From positions 37,737-101,736 of the forward strand of contig NZ_JXXK01000013.1 in the NCBI RefSeq assembly GCF_000949455.1: 64,000 bases of DNA, read 5' to 3'. A program made the translations under genes and the position numbers. Shown here one piece after another: positions 43,025-51,513 of the stretch. This DNA comes from Ruthenibacterium lactatiformans. Lineage in GTDB: Bacteria > Bacillota > Clostridia > Oscillospirales > Ruminococcaceae. The number at the start of each line of letters is the position of its first letter. Positions within the stretch are counted from its first letter, which is position 1. The notes beneath the pieces are model-generated. The model saw only the letters and a list, made by a program, of their open reading frames with translations. It had not been told where the DNA came from and did not search any database.

Positions 43025-44344
43025 TTGCATACCAAAGCGCCTCACGAGCAGTTTTACCGCTACGTCATCCCCGCCATGGCATCCCAGCTTCTGACGGGAT
43101 TTTTTATCATCGTCGACGGTTTTTTCATCGGCCAAAGCATCGGGGACGTAGGCCTTGCCTCCATCAACATCCTGTGGCCCATCGCGGCTGTCATCCTTGC
43201 CACGGGGCTGGGCATCGGCTCCGGCGGCAGCGTGGTGATGACCCACGCCATGGGCGCGGGCGACACGGAAAAGGCCCTGGCCGCGCGGGGCAACACGCTT
43301 TTGTGCCTGGGTGCGGCCACCGTGCTGCTGACGGCGGCGCTGGGTTTTTCATACCCGTGGCTGCTCCGCCTGCTTGGCGCAACAGGCGAGCTGTACCAGC
43401 CCGCGGCGGATTACACCGTTGTCGTCGTGCTGGCGGGCGGCCTGCAGATATTCAACAGCGGATTGAACCCTCTGCTGCGCGGAAGCGGGCGTACCGTCGC
43501 CGCAATGGCCATCATGATTTTCAGCCTGCTGTGCAACATCCTGCTGGACTGGCTGTTCATCGCCGTATTCGCCTGGGGCATGCGCGGCGCGGCGCTGGCC
43601 ACCGTAACGGCGCAGGGCCTTTCGGCGCTGGCCGCACTGCTGTGCCTGCTTATGAACAAAAACGCTCCCGTCCACGCGCGCCAGTTTTGCCCCGATCCGC
43701 ACCTGTGCAAAAAACTGCTTACGGTGGGCGTTTCTCCGTTTGGGCTTTCCATGTCCGCCAGTGTGCTCATCATGCTCAACAACTGGCAGTGCATCCGTTA
43801 CGGCGGCGCGGGCGCTGTTGCTACCTACGCCATCCTCAGTTATGTACTGGGGGCGCTGCAGCCGCTTTTGTCCGGTATCGGCGAGGGCATCCAGCCGCTG
43901 GTGAGCTTCTGCCACGGTGCGGGCGACCTTGCGGCCCAGCATCATTTACAGCGCCGCGCGCTGCGTTTACTGCTGGCGGTGGCCGCGGTGCTGTGCGCAG
44001 GCACATTCCTTGCTCGGGAACAGCTGCCGCTGCTGTTTGGCGCTTCGTCCGAGACCGCCCGGGAAAGCGTTCCCGCCCTGTTGTTTGCCGTCGCCTCGCT
44101 GCCTCTTTGGGGCGTGGTGCGCCTGTACGCCTCCTGCTTTTACGCCACCGGGCAGACGCGCCGCAGCCTGTTCTTTATTTTTGGCGATCCGCTTGGCGCA
44201 AGCCCCCTGTTTCTGTTCCTTCTGCCGCCGATGCTGGGCGTGAACGGCATCTGGGCCGCGGCTCCCGCAGCACAGGCGCTGCTGTTCCTCTGCCTGCTGG
44301 GCATGTTCCGCCAGGATGGCCGCCGCAGCGTGCAGCGCACCTGA
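43025..44344 (+). CDS. MATE family efflux transporter
   Basis: A 439-residue membrane protein with twelve predicted helices. RYVIPAMASQLLTGFFIIVDGFFIGQSIG at the start (core: LLTGFFIIVDGFFIGQSIG), GSGGSVVMTHAMGAGDTEKA and the second-half equivalent GIGEGIQPLVSFCHGAGD identify MATE, subgroup near MepA. Substrate unknown. The start is taken as TTG at 43025, with GGAAAGGAG eight bases upstream; an ATG at 42944 would add 27 residues, has no ribosome binding site and would cross it. Confidence 0.93.
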   Translation: MHTKAPHEQFYRYVIPAMASQLLTGFFIIVDGFFIGQSIGDVGLASINILWPIAAVILATGLGIGSGGSVVMTHAMGAGDTEKALAARGNTLLCLGAATVLLTAALGFSYPWLLRLLGATGELYQPAADYTVVVVLAGGLQIFNSGLNPLLRGSGRTVAAMAIMIFSLLCNILLDWLFIAVFAWGMRGAALATVTAQGLSALAALLCLLMNKNAPVHARQFCPDPHLCKKLLTVGVSPFGLSMSASVLIMLNNWQCIRYGGAGAVATYAILSYVLGALQPLLSGIGEGIQPLVSFCHGAGDLAAQHHLQRRALRLLLAVAAVLCAGTFLAREQLPLLFGASSETARESVPALLFAVASLPLWGVVRLYASCFYATGQTRRSLFFIFGDPLGASPLFLFLLPPMLGVNGIWAAAPAAQALLFLCLLGMFRQDGRRSVQRT

Positions 44345-44497
44345 AAACGCCGTTTTCCCACGGGCCTCCGGCCTGTGCAACCACCGGTTGACACATTGCC
44401 CGGCGCCGGTTGGTGGCGCGCAACCGCCCGGCGGGGTATGCTGGAAGCACCCCGGAGCGCACCAGGCCCCGGCAACAAAACAGTGAGGTGCAGTGAT

Positions 44498-45478
44498 ATG
44501 ATTTTTGCGGATAAGGTCGTCCAGCTTCGAAAAAAAAGCGGCTGGTCGCAGGAGGAGCTTGCGGAAAAACTGAATGTAACACGGCAGTCCGTCTCCAAAT
44601 GGGAGGGCGCACAATCCATTCCCGACCTTGAAAAGATTTTGCAGCTGGCGCAGATCTTCGGCGTCAGCACAGACTATCTGCTGAAAGACGAGCTGGCGGA
44701 AGCCGAATACACGAAATCCGATGATTCCTCCTCGGTGCGCCGCGTCTCCATGGAGGAGGCCAACGCTTTTCTTCAGGTGAAGCAGGCTACGGCCGGACGC
44801 ATCGCCTTTGCCACTTTTTTATGCATCCTCTCCCCCATCTGCCTGTTCCTGTTGGCTGCCGCCAGCGAGACGGGCATGCTGCCCATCCGTGAAAATCTGG
44901 CCGGCGGCGCGGGGATGATCGTGATGCTCCTGCTCGTCGCAGTTGCTGTGGCGATGTTCATCTCCTGCGGCGGCATGACGAGCCCTTATGCCTATCTGGA
45001 GGCCGAAGTGTTTGAAACGGAATACGGTGTATCCGGCATGGTGCGGGAACGCCAACGTCAGTACCGCAGCACCTACACGCGGTACAATGTTTTGGGCGCC
45101 TGCCTGTGTATCCTTTCTGCCATTCCTTTGTTCGGCGGCGCGTTCCTCTCGGAAAACGGGCTTTTTCTTGTGGGCATGCTCTCCGTCATGCTGCTCCTAA
45201 TCGGCCTCGGGGTGATTTTTTTCATCGTGGGCGGCGTCAACTGGGCCAGCATGGAAAAGCTGCTTCAGGAGGGCGATTATACGCGGACAAAAAAGAAAAC
45301 CAGCTCTATCACCGGCGTGGTGAGCACCGTGTACTGGTGCGTGGCAGCAGCCGTGTACCTGGCATGCAGCCTCCCCGGCCATTCCTGGCGGGAAAGCTGG
45401 GTCATATGGCCTGTGGCGGGCGTGCTGTTTGCGGCGGTGATGGCCGTATGCAGCGCATTGGCCGGGCGAAAAAAATAA
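44498..45478 (+). CDS. XRE-type regulator with C-terminal membrane domain
   Basis: A 326-residue protein. Residues 5-60 are a Cro/C1 helix-turn-helix (VVQLRKKSGWSQEELAEKLN, VTRQSVSKWEGAQSIPDLEK). After a linker there are two hydrophobic hairpins (about 110-165 and 205-245) and two helices near the C-terminus, so the DNA-binding domain is tethered to the membrane. Such proteins are common in Clostridia and Enterococcus; targets are unknown. The ATG at 44498 follows GTGAGGTGCAGTGAT. A longer frame from 44375 was rejected. Confidence 0.9.
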   Translation: MIFADKVVQLRKKSGWSQEELAEKLNVTRQSVSKWEGAQSIPDLEKILQLAQIFGVSTDYLLKDELAEAEYTKSDDSSSVRRVSMEEANAFLQVKQATAGRIAFATFLCILSPICLFLLAAASETGMLPIRENLAGGAGMIVMLLLVAVAVAMFISCGGMTSPYAYLEAEVFETEYGVSGMVRERQRQYRSTYTRYNVLGACLCILSAIPLFGGAFLSENGLFLVGMLSVMLLLIGLGVIFFIVGGVNWASMEKLLQEGDYTRTKKKTSSITGVVSTVYWCVAAAVYLACSLPGHSWRESWVIWPVAGVLFAAVMAVCSALAGRKK

Positions 45479-45496
45479 AAAGGACGCATCAGAAAA

Positions 45497-45530
45497 GGGA
45501 AAGCGGCAGATTCCGCTTTCCCTTTCTTTC
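45497..45530. terminator. Terminator between convergent genes
   Basis: GGGAAAGCGG/CCGCTTTCCC (45497-45522) followed on plus by TTTCTTTC; AGAAAA on the other side lets it serve merR on the minus strand too. Confidence 0.8.
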
Positions 45531-45536
45531 ATTGCT

Positions 45537-45914
45537 TCACCGTTTCAGGCTGCGCTCCGCTTTCAGCAGATGGCTCTCGTAACCTTCTATCTTTTTGTCC
45601 AGCCTGTCCAATACGGCCTGCATCTCGCCGATGCGCGCAGCCAGTTGGCGGCGCTGTTCCATCAGCAGCTCTTTGCGCGCGGGAATGGTCTCGTCTCCCT
45701 GTCCGAACAGGCCCACATATTCAATCAGCGTCTCCACGGGAAGTCCTGCGCCGCGCATACATTTGATGAAATTCACCCAGTTGCAGTCCTCTTCGGCATA
45801 ATCGCGGATACCGCTCTTTGTGCGCCCCACCGGGGGCAGCAGGCCGATGCGCTCATAATACCGCAGTGTATCCGCTGAGACGCCGTATTTCTGGCTTACC
45901 TGTGCAATCGTCAT
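45537..45914 (-). CDS. MerR-family transcriptional regulator
   Basis: A 125-residue regulator of the usual MerR size. TIAQVSQKYGVSADTLRYYERIGLLPP is the winged helix-turn-helix (core: VSADTLRYYERIGLLPP), followed by RDYAEEDCNWVNFIKCMRGAGLPVETLIEYV and a coiled coil ending in a Lys/Arg tail. No conserved metal-binding cysteines near the C-terminus, so the ligand is probably organic (AdhR/YfmP-like). The ATG at 45914 follows AAAAGGAGTATTTGTGAT. It is last in the two-reductase operon whose promoter has a typical MerR arrangement. Confidence 0.93.
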   Translation of the reverse strand: MTIAQVSQKYGVSADTLRYYERIGLLPPVGRTKSGIRDYAEEDCNWVNFIKCMRGAGLPVETLIEYVGLFGQGDETIPARKELLMEQRRQLAARIGEMQAVLDRLDKKIEGYESHLLKAERSLKR

Positions 45915-45987
45915 ATCACAAATACTCCTTTTATCCCGGCGCGCTCCGCCGCCGTTCTGTTCTTCAAAAGCCGGCCTTTGCCGCACA

Positions 45988-47133
45988 CTATGCGCCGAAG
46001 GTCTCCTCTGCCCGGCGCATGTTTTCCACCGCGTCCACGCCGAAAGGGCAGCGCTTGCTGCATGCGCCGCAGGCGATACATTCGCCCGCCTTATGGGCCA
46101 GCGCCGCATAATGCTCGCGCACCGTCTCCGGCACCATGCCCTGGGCACGGGCCAGGTTCAGAAATTTGGTGACGCTTGCAACGTCGATCCCCTTTGGACA
46201 CGGGGCGCAGTGGCCGCAGTACATGCAGTGTCCCCTCCAGCTTATTTTCGGGAAAGTCGCCAGCGCAGCGGCGTAATCCCGCGCGCTGTCCGGTGCCGTC
46301 TCATAAGCCAGGCTGGCCGCAAGCTCGGCGGACGTGTGCACGCCGGACATCACGCTGGCCACGGCGGGCCGCGTGAGCGCATAGTGGATGCACTGCTCCA
46401 CCGTCAGCGCAACGCCCGCCGGGGAATCCGCCGTCAGCAGGTCTCCCCCGCCGAAGGCCTTCATCACCGTGATGCCCACACCCAGGCGCTGGCAGGTCTC
46501 GTACAGGCGCTCCCGCGCAGGGTCCATATTCACCAGCATGCCCGCATAGCTTTCCTCCGCCCACAGAGCCTCGCAATTCTCTCCCGCGGGCTGCAGATCA
46601 TAGCAGGGGTTGACGCTGAACATCAGCACCTCCACAAGGCCGCTTTCCACAGCCGCCAGCGCCACCTCCGGGTTGTGGCTGCTCAGGCCGATGCACCGGA
46701 TGCGCCCCGCGCGCTTTTGCTCCAGCGCATAGCGCATCACCTCGCCGTTTGCCACAGTGTTCCATGTGTCCATGGTATCCACATAATGGATCATTCCCAC
46801 GTCGATATAGTCTGTTTCCAGACGGCGCAGCACGTCCTCAAAGGAAGCCCGTACCTCGCCGATGTCCCGCGTGGCTTTGTACTGGCCGTTCTGCCAGACG
46901 GTACACAGATGCGCCTGCAGCACGAACTGTTCCCGCCTGCCCCGCAGCGCGCGTCCCACGCGGCTGCGCAGGTCCGGGTCCGGCGTGTACAGATCCATAC
47001 AGTTCACGCCCGCTTCCACCGCCTGCGTCATCAATGCCTGTGTCTCTTCTTCCGTCTTGCCCACAAAGCCCTCGCACCCAAGGCCGATCTCGCTCACGCG
47101 CAGCCCGGTGCGGCCCAATTCCCTGTATTCCAT
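45988..47133 (-). CDS. Aldo/keto reductase with 4Fe-4S domain
   Basis: A 381-residue oxidoreductase. Barrel with CMDLYTPDPDLRSRVGRALRG (the Asp/Tyr of the active site in MDLY), GMIHYVDTMDTW, IGLSSHNPEVALAA and MKAFGGGDLL. The C-terminus has CMYCGHCAPCPKGID and CIACGACSKRCPFGVD for two iron-sulfur clusters. Middle gene of the operon; 29 bases after the sister gene and 73 before merR. The ATG at 47133 follows AAAGGGAGAATACA. Substrate unknown; MerR control suggests an aldehyde or quinone-type electrophile (inference). Confidence 0.92.
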   Translation of the reverse strand: MEYRELGRTGLRVSEIGLGCEGFVGKTEEETQALMTQAVEAGVNCMDLYTPDPDLRSRVGRALRGRREQFVLQAHLCTVWQNGQYKATRDIGEVRASFEDVLRRLETDYIDVGMIHYVDTMDTWNTVANGEVMRYALEQKRAGRIRCIGLSSHNPEVALAAVESGLVEVLMFSVNPCYDLQPAGENCEALWAEESYAGMLVNMDPARERLYETCQRLGVGITVMKAFGGGDLLTADSPAGVALTVEQCIHYALTRPAVASVMSGVHTSAELAASLAYETAPDSARDYAAALATFPKISWRGHCMYCGHCAPCPKGIDVASVTKFLNLARAQGMVPETVREHYAALAHKAGECIACGACSKRCPFGVDAVENMRRAEETFGA

Positions 47134-47162
47134 TGTATTCTCCCTTTTCTTTTTGCGGGCGC

Positions 47163-48269
47163 TTACGCCTGCGTTTCAAACAGCGCCGCGGTTTCCTTTA
47201 AATGGCGGATCACCGGCAGATGCTGCGGGCACGCCCGCTCGCACTGGCCGCAGCCGATGCACTCCGATGCTTTTCCCCCGTTCTGCGTCAGGTTTCCGTA
47301 ATAGACGTCGCTGTTCCAGTCTCCAAACTGTTTTTTGGCGTTGTAACAGCCGAACAGGCCGGGGATGGGAATATGCTTCGGGCAGCCCGGCACACAGTAA
47401 CGGCAGGCCGTACAGGGAATGCTGTCCTGCTGTTTCAAAATCTCCCGCACGCGTTCCACAGCCTTGTATTCCGCGCTGGTAAAGGGCTGAAAATCTTTCA
47501 TGTAGCTTACGTTGTCGGCAAGCTGTTCATAGTTGCTCATGCCGCTGAGCACCATGAATACCCCCTCAAAGGAAGCCGCGTAGCGCACGGCATAGCTGGC
47601 GTAGCTTCCCGTTCCCACGCCGTCCAGCACCGCCTTCGCTTCCTCCGGCAGCTGGATAAGTCCCCCGCCCTTGACAGGTTCCATCACGATGACGGGCTTT
47701 TGGTGTCTGCGGCACACCTCGTACACGGCACGGCTCTCGATGCTGGGGTTTTCGTAATCCGCATAATTGAACTGGATCTGCACCACTTCTATCTCCGGAT
47801 GCTCGTCCAGAACGCGGTCCAGCAGAGCAGGCTTGTCGTGAAACGAAATGCCGATATGCTTCACCCTGCCCTGCTCCTTGAGCTGTTTCACGATTTCAAA
47901 CGCATTGCAGCGTGTAAATTTTTCGTAGTAAGCGCCGTTCAGCGCGTGCAGCAGATAATAATCGAAATAGGAGACACCGGTTTTTTCCAGCTGCTGGTCA
48001 AATAAAGGCAGGATATCGTCCTCCTTTTCAAAAAAGAACGACGTCAACTTGTCTGTCAAAATGTACGATTCGCGCGGATAGCGCGCCGTCAGGCATTCCC
48101 GCAGCGCCGTTTCGCTTTTGCCGTTCAAATATCCGTGGGCCGTGTCGAAATAGCAAAAGCCCTCGGCCAGAAACGTATCCACCATGCGGCAGAATTCCCG
48201 CTTGTCCACTTCGCCGTCCGCACCGCCCATCATGGGCAGACGCATACAGCCGAATCCCAGTTTTTTCAT
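47163..48269 (-). CDS. Aldo/keto reductase with 4Fe-4S domain
   Basis: A 368-residue member of the same family, first gene of the operon. LGFGCMRLPMMGG at the start, YFDTAHGYLNGKSETALRE with Asp and Tyr, LTDKLTS with the Lys, LLHALNG, IGISFHDKPALLD, and C-terminal CTACRYCVPGCPKHI and CIGCGQCERACPQHLP for two clusters. The ATG at 48269 follows GAGAGGAAAATGCAAT; the longer frame from 48302 has no ribosome binding site. Its substrate range probably overlaps with that of the next gene. Confidence 0.93.
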   Translation of the reverse strand: MKKLGFGCMRLPMMGGADGEVDKREFCRMVDTFLAEGFCYFDTAHGYLNGKSETALRECLTARYPRESYILTDKLTSFFFEKEDDILPLFDQQLEKTGVSYFDYYLLHALNGAYYEKFTRCNAFEIVKQLKEQGRVKHIGISFHDKPALLDRVLDEHPEIEVVQIQFNYADYENPSIESRAVYEVCRRHQKPVIVMEPVKGGGLIQLPEEAKAVLDGVGTGSYASYAVRYAASFEGVFMVLSGMSNYEQLADNVSYMKDFQPFTSAEYKAVERVREILKQQDSIPCTACRYCVPGCPKHIPIPGLFGCYNAKKQFGDWNSDVYYGNLTQNGGKASECIGCGQCERACPQHLPVIRHLKETAALFETQA

Positions 48270-48331
48270 ATTGCATTTTCCTCTCTTACCCATGCCGCAC
48301 ACCGGCGGGCGGCATTACAAGCTTTGTAGTA

Positions 48332-48362
48332 AGCATAACATCTGGAGTTCACTCCAAGTCAA
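48332..48362 (-). promoter_or_regulatory. MerR-type promoter with 19-base spacer and dyad operator
   Basis: Minus-strand TTGACT (48357-48362), a 19-base spacer, TATGCT (48332-48337). The spacer holds the dyad CTTGGAGTGAACTCCAG. An overlong spacer with a dyad is the hallmark of promoters activated by MerR proteins through DNA distortion. It drives the two reductases and merR. Confidence 0.85.
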
Positions 48363-48403
48363 GCTTTTTTGCAAAGAAAAGCAAAATGCACCGCCTGCAC
48401 AAA

Positions 48404-48446
48404 GAAGCCTCCCGCCCTGCCATACGCAGGGCGAGAGGCTTCTTTT
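48404..48446. terminator. Terminator of the histidine kinase gene
   Basis: GAAGCCTC-CGCCCTGC pairs with GCAGGGCG-GAGGCTTC (48404-48442) with TTTT on the plus side and TTTGTG on the minus side. Confidence 0.8.
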
Positions 48447-48465
48447 GCTGTACACAGGGTCTGCG

Positions 48466-49899
48466 TCATCCCCACACGGGAAATGAAAGCTCGGCCACCG
48501 CTCCGCCGCCGGCCGCATTGCGCAGCGCCAACGCGCCGCCGTGACGCCTGGCGACATCGGCGGCAAACGTCAGGCCCAGTCCCATATGGCCGTCCTGCGG
48601 GCGGCTTTTTTCGCCCGTGTACAGCGGCTGCATGCCTTTGGCAAGCGCCTCGGGTGTAAAGCCCGGCCCTGTATCCCGTACGGTGAACACCGCACGGCCC
48701 GCGCCGTCCGGGGCGCGCCTCACGCGGCTTTCCAGCGTTACCGCCCCGCCCTGCGGCGTGTAGCGCGCGGCATTCTCCACAAGATTCACCAGCGCACGCA
48801 GCAGCTCCGCCCGGCGCATGGGCAGCATGGACGTTCCATCCGTCAGCAGGCGAAATACACAGCCCCGCGCCCGGCAGAGAGCCTGGCCCTGGGCTTGTAT
48901 CTCGGCCAGGAACTCCGGCAGGGAGACCCGCTCCGTCTCCTGCGGAGCGGCATGCTCCTGCGCGCCGTCCGACGCAGCGGGCTCCGGGTTTTTTACCGTA
49001 TCCGCACTGTCCGCACCCGCAGCCAGCGCCCTCAGCGAGGCAATGTATTCCCCCGCGTAGCGCGTATTGCGCAAAATGGCATCCACATTCGCGCGCTGGG
49101 CGTCGCTCAGCGCGTCCTCGGCCAGCAGTTCGGCGTTGCCGCCGATGATCGTGAGCGGCGTTTTCAGGTCATGCGCCAGCGCGGCCATCTGCTCTGCCCG
49201 CTGCTGCTCCATACGCCACTGGGCCTGCAAAGAACCGGAAAGGTTCTCCTTCAGCGTGCGCATGGCGTCCATTGCACCGTCCAACTCCCGCACGCCCGCC
49301 GAGGAAAAATCTCCGCCCTCCAGTTGCCCCTCCGCAATGCGTGCGCTGGCGGCGGCCAGCTTATCCGCCGCACGGCGCAGCCTGCGCGTGTAATGCCGTG
49401 TGATAAGCGTTACCGTTGTCACCAGCACCACGGCGAGCAGCACCAGGCTGGCAAGCTCAAAATCCGGAAGAACGCCGCGCAGGGCCTCGTTGCCGTAAAG
49501 CACGCTGTAATCGAACTGAAACAGGCACAGCGACCCATCGCTGAAATCCACACGCTGGTAAAACCACGCCCCTCCCTCCAACGTCCGCCGGGCCTCCTTC
49601 GCGTCCGCCAGCCGACGGCCGGAAAGGTTCGTCTCCAGCACTGTGCCGTCCGGGGCGAAATAAACATAATTGCACAGTTCGTCCGCCAGCGATGCGTCAA
49701 AGCTGCCCTGCAGGCGCATTGCGGCCGCCGCGTCCGAGGCATGGTCACTCTGCGTGCGGGCGGGCAGCACAAAACCCGCGTTCATCAGCAGCATGAGCGT
49801 TATCCACCATGCCGCCGCCAGTGCTGCTGCCGAAACGCCTGTCAATATCAAATAGCGCCACAGCAACGCACCCAGGCTCACATTTCTTCGTTTTTCCAT
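48466..49899 (-). CDS. Sensor histidine kinase
   Basis: A 477-residue membrane kinase. TM1 at about 15-42, an outside domain of ~110 residues, TM2 at about 155-178, a HAMP-like linker, then AALAHDLKTPLTIIGG with the phospho-accepting His, LVNLVENAARYT (N box), VRDTGPGF (G1) and MGLGLTFAADVARRHGG (G2). An Ala/Pro-rich, charged insert of about 40 residues lies between the dimerisation and ATPase domains. The ATG at 49899 follows GGGGGATCGGGTACAA and overlaps the response regulator's end by 22 bases, so the two are translationally coupled. The stimulus is unknown. Confidence 0.93.
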   Translation of the reverse strand: MEKRRNVSLGALLWRYLILTGVSAAALAAAWWITLMLLMNAGFVLPARTQSDHASDAAAAMRLQGSFDASLADELCNYVYFAPDGTVLETNLSGRRLADAKEARRTLEGGAWFYQRVDFSDGSLCLFQFDYSVLYGNEALRGVLPDFELASLVLLAVVLVTTVTLITRHYTRRLRRAADKLAAASARIAEGQLEGGDFSSAGVRELDGAMDAMRTLKENLSGSLQAQWRMEQQRAEQMAALAHDLKTPLTIIGGNAELLAEDALSDAQRANVDAILRNTRYAGEYIASLRALAAGADSADTVKNPEPAASDGAQEHAAPQETERVSLPEFLAEIQAQGQALCRARGCVFRLLTDGTSMLPMRRAELLRALVNLVENAARYTPQGGAVTLESRVRRAPDGAGRAVFTVRDTGPGFTPEALAKGMQPLYTGEKSRPQDGHMGLGLTFAADVARRHGGALALRNAAGGGAVAELSFPVWG

Positions 49900-50549
49900 T
49901 TGTACCCGATCCCCCACACCGTTTCGATCGGCGCGCCGCCCGCCGCTTTCAATTTCGCGCGGATGTTTTTCACATGCTCGGTGACGGCGGAATCGTCCGC
50001 ACAGCCGTCATAGCCGAATACCGCCTCGTAGATCTGTTCCTTGCTGAACACCTGTCCCGCGTGAGTGGCCAGATGCTCGCAGATGGCGTATTCGCTTTTC
50101 GTCAGCGGCAGCGCCGCATCACCGTGGTACAGCGTTTTGGAAGCCAGGTCGAAATCAAACGCACCGCGCCGCACGCGGCGGGTGGGTACGCGCGCCTCCC
50201 GCCGCAGATGCGCCGCCACACGGGCGCGCAGCTCCGCCACGCGAAATGGCTTCGTCAGGTAATCGTCGCCGCCAAGGCCCAGTCCGCGCAGAACGTCCGT
50301 TTCCTCCGCTCTTGCGGTAAGAAACAGGATGGGGCACCCTGCCAGGGCGCGGATACGCGCGCAGGTGGCAAAGCCGTCCTCACCGGGCATCATCACATCC
50401 AGCAGGATGCAGTGCGCCCAGGCGCAGTGCTCCGGCGTCACCTGCGCTCCGCATGCCAGCGCCGTTACGGCATGGCCGTCCCGCTCCAATGCGCCGCGCA
50501 CAAGCGCGCGCATATCCGCATCGTCGTCTACCACCAGAATATGTGCCAC
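49878..50549 (-). CDS. OmpR-family response regulator
   Basis: A 223-residue regulator. Receiver domain: ILVVDDDADMRALV with the acidic pair, CILLDVMMPGEDGF with the phosphorylated Asp, FLTARAE (Thr) and DDYLTKPF (Lys). C-terminal winged helix: PLTKSEYAICEHLATHAGQVFSKEQIYE (core: LTKSEYAICEHLATHAGQVF) and VTEHVKNIRAKL, VWGIGYKW. The start is GTG at 50549 with a modest GGTGGCGAGACT ahead. It lies 24 bases after the TraX-family gene, so all three may be one operon. Confidence 0.94.
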   Translation of the reverse strand: MAHILVVDDDADMRALVRGALERDGHAVTALACGAQVTPEHCAWAHCILLDVMMPGEDGFATCARIRALAGCPILFLTARAEETDVLRGLGLGGDDYLTKPFRVAELRARVAAHLRREARVPTRRVRRGAFDFDLASKTLYHGDAALPLTKSEYAICEHLATHAGQVFSKEQIYEAVFGYDGCADDSAVTEHVKNIRAKLKAAGGAPIETVWGIGYKWKNEEM

Positions 50550-50572
50550 AGTCTCGCCACCATTTCAATCAG

Positions 50573-51436
50573 TCATTGCATCCATAAATACAAAAGCCAC
50601 GAAAGCCCGTACAAAACATAGACGTGCGCGGGATAGAACACATAAAAGAAATACTTGCCGCCGCGCCCGGAGGCGCCGCGCTGCCCATTGTACAGCAGCA
50701 TGAACACAGCTGAAAACGCGCCCATCCACTCAAACGCCTGATTAAAGATAAAATCCCACGTCGCACCGGGGTAAAGCACCGCCGTGCTTCCGTACACCAG
50801 AAGGTAAAATGCGGCGAAAGCCAGCGCCTCCAGCTTCGTGCTTTTCAGCCGGCACAAATACATCAGAAGGCCGCACAGGATAAACAGCGTGCCGCCGTCC
50901 ATGATCATGGTGTGCATGGGCAGCACCGTAAAGCCCAGCAGCGTCAGCCAGCCTTCCGCCTGCGGGAACATCGGATATATCACCACCAGCATGAAAAACG
51001 GCCAGGCGAAAGGCAGCACCAATGCGGCCAGCCCGCGCAGCCACCGCTTTTGCCGCAGCCAGTCCACACCCTGCAGCATGGGCAGCAGAACGGCAAAGGT
51101 CGCCAGCATCTGGTTCATCGGATAAAAGCCGTCGGGACGCCTGCAGGAATCGAACAGAATGCAGCAGAACTGCACTGCTCCCATGCCCACGGAAACAAGG
51201 TAAATGCGCAGAAAGTAGCGCCGTCTGTCATGGGTGTGGATGAAGCCCTCGATCAGGCAGAACAGAAACAGCCCGGCAGAAAGCCGCCCCAGCTGCGAAA
51301 ACAAAAGCGGTACCGCGCCTGTGAACTCGAAAAAATAATGGATATGGTCCAGCACCATGAGCACCAGCGCGATCCATTTCAGCTGCGCAGTGGTAAGGCC
51401 ACGGCGCAGCCCCGTTTTTTGCATTGTGTTTTCCAA
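50573..51436 (-). CDS. TraX family membrane protein
   Basis: A 287-residue polytopic protein with about eight helices. LTTAQLKWIALVLMVLDHIHYFF (core: KWIALVLMVLDHIHYFF) near the N-terminus and the late YFFYVFYPAHVYVLYGL are the TraX-family hallmarks; TraX of F plasmid acetylates pilin, but chromosomal homologues in Clostridia have no known task and may be acyltransferases. The start is taken as TTG at 51436 with GAGGAG nine bases upstream; the ATG at 51424 is the alternative. Upstream is addA's end. Confidence 0.9.
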   Translation of the reverse strand: MENTMQKTGLRRGLTTAQLKWIALVLMVLDHIHYFFEFTGAVPLLFSQLGRLSAGLFLFCLIEGFIHTHDRRRYFLRIYLVSVGMGAVQFCCILFDSCRRPDGFYPMNQMLATFAVLLPMLQGVDWLRQKRWLRGLAALVLPFAWPFFMLVVIYPMFPQAEGWLTLLGFTVLPMHTMIMDGGTLFILCGLLMYLCRLKSTKLEALAFAAFYLLVYGSTAVLYPGATWDFIFNQAFEWMGAFSAVFMLLYNGQRGASGRGGKYFFYVFYPAHVYVLYGLSWLLYLWMQ

Positions 51437-51513
51437 ACAGATACACTCCTCTTTTTTGTTGCTGGAACGAGTATATCCGCCGTTTCTAAGGAATTTATAA
51501 GGGCGCGCAAAAA

